Shown one piece after another: positions 1 to 7,282 of a stretch of 7,287 nucleotides of DNA. The notes beneath the pieces are model-generated. The model searched no databases. It was not told the origin of the DNA and worked only from the letters and a program-made list of their open reading frames with translations. Each line of letters opens with the position of its first letter. Position 1 is the stretch's first letter. The translations under genes and the position numbers were made by a program. Source of the DNA: Methanobacteriota archaeon (GTDB lineage Archaea > Thermoplasmatota > Poseidoniia > Poseidoniales > Poseidoniaceae); contig NZLM01000009.1 in assembly GCA_002694245.1 (NCBI GenBank), positions 13,447 through 20,733 on the forward strand, given 5' to 3'.

Positions 1-1140
1 GGTACAGAAAGGGACTGGGACGAAGTTCCTGATGATATCAAAAACACATTTGACAGGCTAGGTATACCTGAAGCCGAGCAGAAGTGGCTTGGAGGTGTAA
101 CTGCACAGTATGAATCTGAAGCGGTCTACCACTCAATTCGAGAAGATCTCGAGGAACAGGGAGTTTTGTTCCTCGACATGGATTCTGGTCTCAAGGAATA
201 TCCTGATATCATAAAGAAATACTTCGGAACAGTTATCCCTGCAAGCGATAACAAATTTTCTGCACTGAACACTGCTGTTTGGTCTGGCGGATCTTTCATC
301 TATGTCCCCAAGGGAGTTCACGTCGAAATGCCTGTGCAAGCATATTTCAGAATTAACGCAAAGAACATGGGGCAGTTTGAAAGAACTCTGATTATCGCAG
401 ATGAAGGGTCATCCATACATTATGTCGAAGGATGCACAGCCCCAACATACTCAACAGAATCTCTCCACTCTGCAGTAGTTGAATTGATAGCTATGGAAGG
501 AGCAAAGATAAGATATTCAACAGTTCAAAACTGGTCAGCCAATGTTTACAACTTAGTCACAAAGCGAGGCGTAGCACATGCTAACGCAACAATAGAATGG
601 GTTGACGGAAATATTGGCTCAAAGTTGACGATGAAGTATCCTGCTGTACTGCTAAAGGGTGAAGGTGCTCATGCAGAGGTGATTTCTGTTGCTTATGCCG
701 GAAAGGGACAACACCAGGACGCTGGCGCTAAAGTTCACCACCTCGCTCCAAATACGACATCAAACATTTTGTCGAAATCAATTTCGAAAAATGGCGGAAG
801 GTCATCGTACCGTGGAATGTTGCAGGTAACACCAAAATCTCACGGGTGCAGATCAAAGGTCGTTTGCGATGCATTGATGCTAGACGCTGATAGTCAGTCG
901 GACACATACCCAACAATGGAAGTAGGTAATTCATCTGCAGACCTTGAACATGAAGCAAGCGTGTCAAAAGTCAGCAATGACCAATTATTCTATCTAATGT
1001 CAAGGGGGCACAGTGAAGAAGAAGCAATGGGTTTGATAGTAAACGGATTCTTTGAACCCTTTACTCGTGAATTACCGATGGAATATGCAGTTGAACTCAA
1101 TCGTCTTCTTGAATTGGAGATGGAGGGTGCTATTGGATGA
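1..1140 (+). CDS. sufB: SufB, Fe-S cluster assembly scaffold (5' end missing)
   Basis: SufB is the main scaffold subunit of the cytosolic SufBCD complex, on which iron-sulfur clusters are built. Frame 1 is open from the first base, and the conserved SufB N-terminal region ([20 protein letters not shown] at residues 6-25 of the fragment) is readable. The gene therefore enters from the left edge rather than starting at the in-frame TTG at 166. The 379 visible residues compare with about 470 for typical SufB, so roughly 90 are missing. Conserved blocks include [20 protein letters not shown] (Cys codon 433-435), STVQNW (517-534), [11 protein letters not shown] and the C-terminal EHEASVSK and QLFYLMSRG. 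The cysteine at codon 865-867, in VVCDALML, aligns by eye with E. coli Cys405, the essential scaffold residue. The family assignment is very secure. The stop overlaps the sufD start as ATGA. SufC, the partner ATPase, is not in the window. Confidence 0.97.
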   Translation, partial: GTERDWDEVPDDIKNTFDRLGIPEAEQKWLGGVTAQYESEAVYHSIREDLEEQGVLFLDMDSGLKEYPDIIKKYFGTVIPASDNKFSALNTAVWSGGSFIYVPKGVHVEMPVQAYFRINAKNMGQFERTLIIADEGSSIHYVEGCTAPTYSTESLHSAVVELIAMEGAKIRYSTVQNWSANVYNLVTKRGVAHANATIEWVDGNIGSKLTMKYPAVLLKGEGAHAEVISVAYAGKGQHQDAGAKVHHLAPNTTSNILSKSISKNGGRSSYRGMLQVTPKSHGCRSKVVCDALMLDADSQSDTYPTMEVGNSSADLEHEASVSKVSNDQLFYLMSRGHSEEEAMGLIVNGFFEPFTRELPMEYAVELNRLLELEMEGAIG

Positions 1141-2147
1141 TGAATTATCCAAACATCACAATTCCGTTGCGTTCTGAACATCTTTGGCGATATACATCGT
1201 GGAAAAGAATTCACCCTACCAATGTAGATGAAATCCCTACTGCAGATCCTGTGAAGTTCTCAGAAGGAGAAGACTCCAAGATTGAAGATTCAGATGAAAT
1301 TGCCCGGTCATTCATTCACTCGGTTTCAAAAATCTGCAAGAGGATAAATTTGGTAGGCGAAAATAAAGAAGTAGATTTACGATGTTCAGGACATATTTGT
1401 GCTGGAGAATTGGAGATTAATTCTGAAGGAGATTCATCGCTTATTCTTAGAATATCAGGAGATGCAGGATGGACAGGAATTCGTTTAATTGGAACAGTTT
1501 CTGGAAATTTGTCTGTTGCAGTAGTTAATGACCTCTCAAAAGATGGTCACTTCCTTCGCGCAGAAGATTGGACAATAAATCGAGATTCATCACTGGAATT
1601 TGCAACTTTATCCGTAGGCGGTTTCCTAAACAAATCAGATATCAGGGTCAAACTTGCTGGCAAAGGAGCAGAATTGCGAGCTGGTATTGCTTCTAATGGA
1701 CACGCAAGTAGGCATGACGACCATCACTTCGAAATCGATCACTCTATTGGCTACACCACCTCATCGTTAGTCATGCATGCAGCATGCAGTGGCTCATCGC
1801 ATTCGATTGGTACAGGTCTACTCAAAATTGCTGATGGTGCAGACGGGAGCGATGCTGCTCAAGTATTCAGGAATCTATTGCTTTCAGAGAAAGCAAGAGC
1901 TGAAGCGATTCCGGAGCTTGAAGTGCTTGCTGATGATGTTAAAGCAGCCCACGGAGCGGCAAGCGCTCCCATTGACGAGAATCAATTGCATTATTTATCC
2001 TCCAGAGGTCTTTCCAAATCTCAGGCATCTTCATTGATTGTTGAAGGATTTTTGATGGATGCATTTAGACATGTGAAAAACGACATAGTTGTAGATTGTC
2101 TAAGAACTAGGTTACTTGTACATCTTGAATGTTTGATCAACGGGTGA
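1137..2147 (+). CDS. sufD: SufD, Fe-S cluster assembly scaffold partner of SufB
   Basis: SufD is a SufB paralogue that pairs with SufB in the SufBCD complex; the SufB-SufD interface is where the cluster is thought to form. The product is 336 residues, shorter than E. coli SufD (about 420), mostly through a reduced N-terminal part. The C-terminal beta-helix core and helical tail are clear: [15 protein letters not shown] (196-210), a [13 protein letters not shown] segment (238-250), [17 protein letters not shown] (259-275) and [15 protein letters not shown] (283-297). His272 corresponds to the conserved interface histidine (E. coli His360). The cysteine usually found two residues before it (VKCSHGAT in many homologues) is Ala270 here. 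The start at 1137 overlaps the sufB stop as ATGA and is immediately followed by a second ATG at 1140. A GGAGGGTG site at 1122-1129 lies 7 nt upstream. SufD is less conserved than SufB, but the position and core motifs make the call firm. Confidence 0.92.
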   Translation: MMNYPNITIPLRSEHLWRYTSWKRIHPTNVDEIPTADPVKFSEGEDSKIEDSDEIARSFIHSVSKICKRINLVGENKEVDLRCSGHICAGELEINSEGDSSLILRISGDAGWTGIRLIGTVSGNLSVAVVNDLSKDGHFLRAEDWTINRDSSLEFATLSVGGFLNKSDIRVKLAGKGAELRAGIASNGHASRHDDHHFEIDHSIGYTTSSLVMHAACSGSSHSIGTGLLKIADGADGSDAAQVFRNLLLSEKARAEAIPELEVLADDVKAAHGAASAPIDENQLHYLSSRGLSKSQASSLIVEGFLMDAFRHVKNDIVVDCLRTRLLVHLECLING

Positions 2148-2148
2148 T
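2143..2148 (+). promoter_or_regulatory. Ribosome binding site of sufS, spanning the sufD stop
   Basis: GGTGAT at 2143-2148 matches the part of the anti-Shine-Dalgarno complement GGAGGTGAT and contains the sufD TGA stop. It lies only 3 nt before the sufS ATG at 2152, somewhat close. The arrangement suggests that ribosomes finishing sufD reinitiate at sufS. The motif is seen; its use is inferred. Confidence 0.45.
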
Positions 2149-2151
2149 TGC

Positions 2152-3336
2152 ATGAAAGAAGATTTCCCTATTTTCTCCAGAATGATAAACGGGAGGCCTC
2201 TTGTTTACTTGGATAATGCTGCTACTACCCAAAAACCAGCATGTGTGATAGATGCCATGTCGGATTACTATTCCTCATCAAATGCAAACGTACACCGCGC
2301 CGTACATACACTTGCAGGAGAAGCCACAGAAGGATACGAAGCCTGTAGAAAAATGCTGAAAAAGCGATTCAATTCTAGATATGCAGTGATAACTAGTGGA
2401 ACTACAGAAGCGATTAATCTTGTCGCCCACGCATGGGGAGAGCATAATTTGAATGATGGTGATGTAATTGTTCTAACCGAAATGGAGCATCATAGTGACA
2501 TAGTACCATGGCAAATGTTAGCTGAGAGAAAGTCGATTGAATTGAGGTATGTTCCGGTAACTGATGGAGAATTGGATTTAGATGCTTTCAGAGTTGCTTT
2601 AGAAGGGGCAAAGTTAGTTTGCGTAGTACACACTTCCAACGTTCTGGGGATAAGAAACCCGATTGAAGATATAATTTCTATCTCACAAAAATCAGGCGCT
2701 CGAGTTCTTATCGATGCCGCTCAAGCGGTTCCACACGAGGAAATTGATTTCGACAAACTCGGTGCTGATTTTATGGCATTCTCCGCCCACAAAATGTGTG
2801 GCCCTACTGGCATTGGTGCTCTGCTAGTAAATGAATCCTCATTCAATGAAATGGAGCCGTTTATGGGTGGTGGTGACATGATAGAAACTGTGACTACTGA
2901 GGGTTCCACTTACCAATCAAACGAACACAGGTTCGAGGCAGGAACTCCAAGAATCGCTGAAGGTTTTGGTTGGGCAGCAGCCCTTGAATGGCTTGAATCT
3001 GTTGATTTGAAAAGCCATCATTCTCGATTACTCAAAATTGCAAACAGAGTAGCAGAAGAGCTTCGAAGTAAAGGAATGAAAGTCTACTCCTCACTTAGGC
3101 CGGGTGATGCTGCAGTAATCTCTTTCACTCATCCAACTATTCATCCTGAGGATTTTGCAAGGTTGCTCGATGCACAAGGGATTGCTGTTCGAACAGGGCA
3201 TCATTGTGCTCAACCTCTCATGGAAAGACTTGGTGTGACTGGTACTATCAGGGCATCTTTTTACGTTTACAATGATGAATCTGATGCTGATATATTTCTT
3301 GATGGTGTAGACAGAGTAATGGAGGCTATGCAATGA
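2152..3336 (+). CDS. sufS: SufS, group II cysteine desulfurase
   Basis: SufS is a pyridoxal-phosphate enzyme that converts L-cysteine to L-alanine and leaves a persulfide on its own cysteine for transfer to SufE and then SufB. The 394-residue product has the expected family length (about 400). It starts with the typical FPIFSR...GRPLVYLDNAATTQKP. PLP-site residues are visible: TSGTTEAINL (81-90), the stacking histidine in EMEHHSD (H113/H114), Asp188 and Gln191 in DAAQ, and the Schiff-base lysine Lys214 in SAHKMCGPTG. The catalytic cysteine is Cys352 in RTGHHCAQP, the short-loop arrangement of group II (SufS/CsdA) rather than group I (NifS/IscS) enzymes. The ATG at 2152 follows sufD by 4 nt, and the stop overlaps the sufE start. 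A SufE just downstream supports SufS over other class V aminotransferases such as CsdA or kynureninase. Confidence 0.97.
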   Translation: MKEDFPIFSRMINGRPLVYLDNAATTQKPACVIDAMSDYYSSSNANVHRAVHTLAGEATEGYEACRKMLKKRFNSRYAVITSGTTEAINLVAHAWGEHNLNDGDVIVLTEMEHHSDIVPWQMLAERKSIELRYVPVTDGELDLDAFRVALEGAKLVCVVHTSNVLGIRNPIEDIISISQKSGARVLIDAAQAVPHEEIDFDKLGADFMAFSAHKMCGPTGIGALLVNESSFNEMEPFMGGGDMIETVTTEGSTYQSNEHRFEAGTPRIAEGFGWAAALEWLESVDLKSHHSRLLKIANRVAEELRSKGMKVYSSLRPGDAAVISFTHPTIHPEDFARLLDAQGIAVRTGHHCAQPLMERLGVTGTIRASFYVYNDESDADIFLDGVDRVMEAMQ

Positions 3337-3743
3337 CATGGCCACCAGCTATCCAAGAAATAATTGAAGAATTTAAAGACATTGAGGACCAATTCGAAAA
3401 ACTCGAAGTACTCATGGATTTTTCATCCGAGGTAGATGAGCTGCCAACCGAGGAATGGAATGATGATAACCTGGTCAGAGGATGTCAGTCCATCGCACAT
3501 GTCGAGGTAGAAATCGATCAGGGCTCAGTCCACATGCGAGCGGCAGCGGATGCAAAAATGGTTCAAGGTCTACAGGGAATATTATCTATCGCAGTAAATG
3601 GTTCATCGGTTGAGGACGTACTGAAACTCACTCCAGAGTTTGCCGAGGAAGCAGGGATTTTGAACAGTTTAACACCATCTCGGTCAAACGGTTTTAGAAC
3701 CATGTTTGACATGGTTCAAAGTATTGTTAGAGAGGCGGTTTGA
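3333..3743 (+). CDS. sufE: SufE, sulfur acceptor for SufS
   Basis: SufE receives persulfide sulfur from the SufS cysteine and hands it to SufB, speeding the desulfurase. The 136-residue protein matches the family length (about 138 in E. coli). It opens with the typical IQEIIEEFKDIEDQFEKLE helix. The active-site loop is LVRGCQSIAHVEV, with the acceptor cysteine at position 51, the same number as in E. coli SufE. The glycine-cysteine-glutamine-serine signature separates it from SufU, the zinc-containing IscU-like acceptor used in Firmicutes and Actinobacteria. The C-terminal part includes the usual LTPSRSNGFRTM stretch near residues 113-124. The start overlaps the sufS stop as ATGA, with a GGAGG site at 3321-3325 lying 7 nt upstream. 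A perfect inverted repeat sits in its 3' coding end. Confidence 0.95.
   Translation: MTWPPAIQEIIEEFKDIEDQFEKLEVLMDFSSEVDELPTEEWNDDNLVRGCQSIAHVEVEIDQGSVHMRAAADAKMVQGLQGILSIAVNGSSVEDVLKLTPEFAEEAGILNSLTPSRSNGFRTMFDMVQSIVREAV
3697..3717 (+). repeat. Perfect inverted repeat (hairpin) near the 3' end of sufE
   Basis: GAACCATG (3697-3704), a 5-nt spacer TTTGA, then CATGGTTC (3710-3717) form a perfect 8-bp stem. Two more T-A pairs are possible beyond an A-A mismatch. It is entirely inside sufE codons for RTMFDMVQ and ends 25 nt before the sufT ATG. No T-run follows, so it does not look like a classical terminator. It could affect coupling to sufT or be chance. Confidence 0.6.
3732..3735 (+). promoter_or_regulatory. 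Ribosome binding site deciding the sufT start
   Basis: GAGG at 3732-3735, inside the last codons of sufE, lies 7 nt before the ATG at 3743. This spacing favours the ATG over the in-frame TTG at 3740, immediately upstream. The difference is only one residue. Confidence 0.45.
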
Positions 3744-4054
3744 TGGCTACAAAGGAAGAAGTTATGGATGCTCTGGATGATGTTGAAGATCCTGAATTGA
3801 AATTATCGATTGTAGAGTTGGGTCTTGTTTATGATGTACGCTTCGAGCAAAAAGACGGTGTTGAACACGCAGAGGTTGACATGACACTCACTAGCCCAGG
3901 TTGTCCTGCAGCAGCAGAAATAATGGCGGCAGCCCATCGTGCTGCTCTAACAGCAGTAGAAAGTGTACACATCAACCTTGTTTGGTCTCCAAGATGGGAT
4001 CCTAAAGTTCATGCAACTGAAGATGCACGTATGGATATGGGAATTTGGGACTGA
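3743..4054 (+). CDS. sufT: SufT-like MIP18/DUF59 family Fe-S assembly protein
   Basis: This is a 103-residue single-domain protein of the MIP18 family (DUF59, FeS_assembly_P), whose members help mature Fe-S proteins. Family signatures are VEDPELKLSIVELGLVYDV (about 14-32), the MTLTSPGCPA loop with Cys54, and a tryptophan-rich end around WSPRWDP (about 82-88) matching the usual W.P.W motif. The conserved acidic DPE and the loop cysteine are the residues normally linked to function. The ATG overlaps the sufE stop by one base, so the gene is the last of the visible suf operon. Bacterial suf operons also often end with such a gene, named SufT. PaaD, a phenylacetate-pathway relative, is unlikely given the neighbours. 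Its exact step (carrier, or delivery of clusters to targets) cannot be read from sequence. Its stop is directly followed by the convergent helicase stop. Confidence 0.88.
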   Translation: MATKEEVMDALDDVEDPELKLSIVELGLVYDVRFEQKDGVEHAEVDMTLTSPGCPAAAEIMAAAHRAALTAVESVHINLVWSPRWDPKVHATEDARMDMGIWD

Positions 4055-6847
4055 CTAAAGGTAGACATCTTTTTTGTTGATTTTAGTTTTTGGAGCAAGT
4101 CCTATTCTCTTTATGTCTTCAACTAATTCTTTCCCGTTTTCATTATGGCAATAAGTTAGTTCACTTATGCCGATATAGTAATTCCAATGCTTCAAGAATA
4201 CCTCTGCCCTTTTCTTTGAATTAGCGAATATTGACGGGACTTTATGATACATCTGGATTTTCGTCCTTTCTTTCCTCAAAAATTGGGCGATAATCTCTGG
4301 CATTATTTTCGACAGCCATGTATCCTGCAAATGCGTTGTTGGCCTGCTGATGATGTACCTCGGATTTTTCAGTGGTCCAAGAACCTCTTCTAATGCGTCA
4401 GTAAATTTCTTACTTTCTTCTTGGGTAGAATTTTCAAGGTGGTATCTTAACCAACCACCTCCTCTGAATCCTCCGGATGCTTCACTATCTCTGTCTATCT
4501 CATTCAAGTCTGATAAACTATCAACAATAGTCTCAGAAATTGCTAACATCAAGGTGTCATTTGTCCAAGGTGTTCTATGAATTCCGAGTTTGAATCCATC
4601 AGCAAACTGGTCTTCTTCCTCCGTTTTTATTTCAACGGCTGAGCTTTCTATCTCTTCAAAGGGCTTCCCAATACCCCACAATTTTCTTGCCTTTTCTCTA
4701 TTCCTTGCACGTTCTAACATTTCAGTATTGAACAATTCCATGCTTTCATTAATTCCTTTTGGATTAGCTTCTGTAAAAGCAGCGTGAACGTGCCCCACAC
4801 CCTTTTCTATCGCACCATCATCACACACGCCGAATAATTGGGTGTGTTTGTCTTGGAACCTATGATAATCAGCATAGCCTTTGGTGAATTCTTCTGCAAA
4901 ACAGACAATATCCCAATTGTTTGCGACCTTTTCCTTCCAATTTGAGTCAAGTCTGATTGAGCGGCCTCTTAGTTGATTGATACTCATATTTGTTGTTACA
5001 GTAGTCAAATCCACTAGGACATTTATTCTTGATGCGTCCCAACCTTCTCCTAGTAGCCCTCTTGTTCCAATCAAACATTTTGTTACACCTCTTTGGAATA
5101 ATTCAGTAATCATCATCGAATAATATCTAGGTTTCCAGTCCTCCCCTTTCCCACGAATTTCAACATATCCGTTGTGAGCCTTTGGTGAAAATTTGATTTC
5201 TAATTCATTTTCTACAACCCATCGCTTTGCTTCTTCAAGAAATCTATCAAGAAGGTCATCATCGACAAGGACGGTTGTTCCTGTCATTAGTATTGGATCT
5301 AAATTGTCACCTATTTCTCCAGAAGTCAATGCCCTAAATACGGCAATTGCGCCACCGGCCTCGTCGTCTAAAATATCCTCAACTAGAGTAGTTGCAGAGG
5401 TTTTCGAAAAGTCAGTAACTACAACAGCTCTTATTCTCTCTCCTAATGCTTCAGTTTCACACTTTAATATCTGATTCAATGCTGTAATCTTTGAGGAGGA
5501 ATAGGCCATAACTCTGCCCACAGGACTAGCACACGGCCTCGCACCAGTTTCAGTAATTTGTACGCCGAGCATCCTAAGCCTTTGTATCACAGACTCGGCT
5601 AAATCATGATCTTGGACGTCTTCAGACAGTCTGAGTCCGTATCTAACATACCGGTCTAGAACTGTCCTAAGCATAGAAATTCTTGTCCATGGTTCAAAAT
5701 CTTGGTCAAGAGAAATTTCAGGTATGCCATTAGGCATCGCAATCAAATGTGTTTGCAAATAGCGCCTTGCATCATCAGCGTAGACTTTGTTTCGCTTCTG
5801 GTAGTGTCCCCATTGCAGTTTTTCTCCCGCTGGAGATAATCTATCATCAAGAGATTTGAAGACCCAAGAATCTAAGTCTAGTATTTGAGTTGGAGCTTTT
5901 TCTTTTTCCTTGTCCCTTAATTCAACTAGTAGTTCTTCAAATTCAGAATCCACCTTAGCGATATACTTCAATTCGGAAGCGCTTGGCCTTACGAAGTAAC
6001 ACAGATCTTGGTATGGAGCAAGGTTAGATTCTCGAACCAGTGCAGGGACTGGTATTTGATAATCAACAGGCCCGAAGAATTCGTTGTACCTATCAACATC
6101 TTCATCCTCAAAATCATCAGGTTCCGGGGGGGTTGCTGTTAGACCCAAAACCACTGGATTATCGAATAATTCTTTGACTTCAACTAGGATTCTTCCCCAA
6201 TGGTGCATAAGATGGTGGCATTCATCGAGTATTACTAATCCGATTCCGATATTTTTGAGCCTTTCTAAATTTTTCTTAGCACTTGGGCTCAAAATCGACA
6301 GAGCATCTCCCTGCTTGGAAATTTCATCCCTTGCTTTTTTCCGGTATACTGCCAACCTATCTTTGTAATATTCGGGATTTCTCTCTTTCATGTCGTTTTG
6401 CCAAGCAAGACTTTCTTCGTGTGTGTAAGCTAAATTTTCCTCTATCAGGTGTTTTGACCAAAGAGTGATTGCTTGGTATTCAAGTGTCTGTCCACCCTTT
6501 CCAGGGGCTGTAACAGATTGGTATGTTAATGATGTCAACAAGCCTGGATTTTTTGGGTCTGTACTGATGAACTCATCCTTCCCATCCAAGTCAAATAAAT
6601 CTGTTCTAGCAGCCCATTGGGCTTGGATCGCAGAATTTGGAGACAGCACTAGAGTCGGCTTCCTGACCAGATCAGACCAAACATAGAGTCCTAACACAGT
6701 CTTTCCTGAGCCAGGTGGCGCTACGACATACAAACTGTCGGATCCTTCTCCTAACTCTGGTTTGATTAACTTAACAGCCGCTGCTTGCGAAGGCCTCAGT
6801 TTACCTGCAAAATGGATTTTGCCAAAACCTGGTAATTGCTTAGACAT
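4055..6847 (-). CDS. Large superfamily 2 (DECH-box) helicase with uncharacterised C-terminal region
   Basis: This 930-residue protein is predicted to be an ATP-dependent nucleic-acid helicase or translocase. SF2 motifs appear in order: LRPSQAAAV (17-25), Walker A APPGSGKT (43-50), Walker B LDECHH (207-212), LTATP (236-240), motif V GTRGLLGEGWDASRINV (594-610) and motif VI QLRGRSIRLD (625-634). The two RecA-like domains are separated by about 350 residues with long charged stretches, and about 110 extra residues lie between motifs Ia and II. After motif VI come conserved-looking segments such as VANNWDIVCFAEEF (641-654), then a distinct C-terminal region (about 745-915) with GGGWLRYHLE, ALEEVLGPLKNPRYIISR and a YHKVPSIFANSKKRAE stretch. 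I recall similar architecture in unannotated bacterial DEAD/DEAH helicases, but cannot confirm it here. No nuclease or methylase motif and no clustered cysteines are visible. The ATG at 6847 has no strong ribosome binding site (GGATATGG precedes it). The substrate is unknown. Confidence 0.93.
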   Translation of the reverse strand: MSKQLPGFGKIHFAGKLRPSQAAAVKLIKPELGEGSDSLYVVAPPGSGKTVLGLYVWSDLVRKPTLVLSPNSAIQAQWAARTDLFDLDGKDEFISTDPKNPGLLTSLTYQSVTAPGKGGQTLEYQAITLWSKHLIEENLAYTHEESLAWQNDMKERNPEYYKDRLAVYRKKARDEISKQGDALSILSPSAKKNLERLKNIGIGLVILDECHHLMHHWGRILVEVKELFDNPVVLGLTATPPEPDDFEDEDVDRYNEFFGPVDYQIPVPALVRESNLAPYQDLCYFVRPSASELKYIAKVDSEFEELLVELRDKEKEKAPTQILDLDSWVFKSLDDRLSPAGEKLQWGHYQKRNKVYADDARRYLQTHLIAMPNGIPEISLDQDFEPWTRISMLRTVLDRYVRYGLRLSEDVQDHDLAESVIQRLRMLGVQITETGARPCASPVGRVMAYSSSKITALNQILKCETEALGERIRAVVVTDFSKTSATTLVEDILDDEAGGAIAVFRALTSGEIGDNLDPILMTGTTVLVDDDLLDRFLEEAKRWVVENELEIKFSPKAHNGYVEIRGKGEDWKPRYYSMMITELFQRGVTKCLIGTRGLLGEGWDASRINVLVDLTTVTTNMSINQLRGRSIRLDSNWKEKVANNWDIVCFAEEFTKGYADYHRFQDKHTQLFGVCDDGAIEKGVGHVHAAFTEANPKGINESMELFNTEMLERARNREKARKLWGIGKPFEEIESSAVEIKTEEEDQFADGFKLGIHRTPWTNDTLMLAISETIVDSLSDLNEIDRDSEASGGFRGGGWLRYHLENSTQEESKKFTDALEEVLGPLKNPRYIISRPTTHLQDTWLSKIMPEIIAQFLRKERTKIQMYHKVPSIFANSKKRAEVFLKHWNYYIGISELTYCHNENGKELVEDIKRIGLAPKTKINKKDVYL
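4070..4091 (+). terminator. Candidate oligo-T terminator of the suf operon
   Basis: Three T-runs occur on the plus strand within 22 nt, starting 16 nt after the sufT stop: six T at 4070-4075, four at 4081-4084 and five at 4087-4091. No stable hairpin precedes them. Archaeal RNA polymerase commonly terminates at such oligo-T tracts, so this suits an archaeal operon end. The tract also encodes the lysine-rich C-terminus of the helicase on the other strand (KTKINKKDVYL), so coding composition is an alternative explanation. Confidence 0.4.
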
Positions 6848-6882
6848 GTTTCCATATCCTAATACTCTAGATTTTGTGAAAA
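6848..6882 (-). other. Short intergenic spacer between the NTF2-like gene and the helicase
   Basis: This AT-rich spacer of 35 nt shows no hairpin and no long T-run on the minus strand, so I see no terminator after the NTF2-like gene. No convincing TATA element lies at about 25 nt before the helicase ATG. The simplest reading is read-through from the upstream gene, but a separate weak promoter cannot be excluded. Confidence 0.4.
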
Positions 6883-7230
6883 TTATTCGCTTCCAACCAG
6901 TTTGTAATCATCGGAAAGAGGTGTCGCACCTGTTTCCATGGAGAGAATCTGTCCGTCCTTAAATCTCATGAAGGAAAGTACAGCCTCTGATGTGGAGCCG
7001 TTAGCGAAATGGACGATTGAGTGAGCAACACCGACCTCGTCATTTTCGAATAGTATTCTATCTGTTTCTGATTTAGCAGCTCCCATTCCTGCAAATCCCA
7101 TGATGTCGGATTTGCCCATAGTTACTCCTCCAACATGTGGGTTAAACGTAAAATCATCGTGAAGCAAATTTGCTAGTGCTTCTACATCTCCCTTTTCCCA
7201 AGCCTCATTGTATGCTGATATTATCGACAT
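6883..7230 (-). CDS. NTF2/SnoaL-like small protein of unknown function
   Basis: The 115-residue product looks like a single NTF2-like (SnoaL/DUF4440-type) alpha+beta cone domain. The typical opening is present: AYNEAWEKGDVEALANLLHD (6-25) followed by DFTFNPHVGG, then MGKSDIMGF (38-46). The later beta strands EVGVAHSIVHF (65-75), EAVLSFMRFKDGQI (82-95) and a METGATP segment complete the sheet. Members of this fold bind small hydrophobic ligands, act as isomerases or cyclases, or serve as protein-interaction modules; the sequence does not say which. No signal peptide or membrane segment is visible, so it is probably cytosolic. The ATG at 7230 places the domain opening right at the N-terminus. 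An in-frame TTG at 7251 would add seven residues rich in serine that the fold does not need. No clear Shine-Dalgarno site precedes either. It ends 35 nt before the helicase on the same strand. Confidence 0.8.
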   Translation of the reverse strand: MSIISAYNEAWEKGDVEALANLLHDDFTFNPHVGGVTMGKSDIMGFAGMGAAKSETDRILFENDEVGVAHSIVHFANGSTSEAVLSFMRFKDGQILSMETGATPLSDDYKLVGSE

Positions 7231-7270
7231 AGATGAAACTGAGAGTGACAACTAATTGAACATTATTATC

Positions 7271-7282
7271 AGTTATTTTTCC
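7271..7282 (-). promoter_or_regulatory. Possible archaeal BRE/TATA-like element for the minus-strand pair
   Basis: On the minus strand, GGAAAAATAACT resembles a purine-rich BRE followed by an AT-rich TATA-like box. It is centred about 46 nt before the ATG at 7230 and about 25 nt before the alternative TTG at 7251. If real, transcription would begin near 7250, giving a leader of about 20 nt to the ATG. AT-rich sequence is common in such gaps, so this is weak. The rest of 7231-7287 shows nothing else, and the next gene to the right is not visible. Confidence 0.2.

Noticed and set aside
166..168. In-frame TTG as the start of sufB
   Set aside because: The same frame is open back to base 1 and encodes well-conserved SufB residues before this codon, so the TTG is internal.
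728..967. Minus-strand open frame opposite sufB, and similar frames opposite sufS and the helicase
   Set aside because: These are antisense shadows of clearly conserved genes, with low-complexity or unrecognisable products and no separate initiation signals.
1774..1788. Near-palindrome TGCATGC-A-GCATGCA as an operator
   Set aside because: It lies in the middle of conserved sufD coding sequence (MHAACS), far from any gene start, with no second copy seen.
1777..2037. Open frame of 86 codons inside sufD on the same strand
   Set aside because: It is a shadow of sufD in another frame, with no recognisable domain, while the sufD frame carries family motifs throughout.
3849..3853. Run of five A in sufT as an oligo-T terminator for the helicase transcript
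   Set aside because: A single run of five about 200 nt past the helicase stop is expected by chance at this base composition and has no supporting structure.
4055..6847. Iron-sulfur cluster in the helicase (XPD-like), linking it to the SUF operon
   Set aside because: The eight cysteines I count are widely scattered (210, 283, 439, 463, 591, 649, 675, 900), with no four-cysteine cluster between motifs I and II. The neighbours are convergent, not co-transcribed.
4055..7251. A known restriction, BREX or DISARM defence locus
   Set aside because: Only one helicase and an NTF2-like protein are present. No methylase, nuclease, phospholipase D or other signature partner gene is visible in the window.
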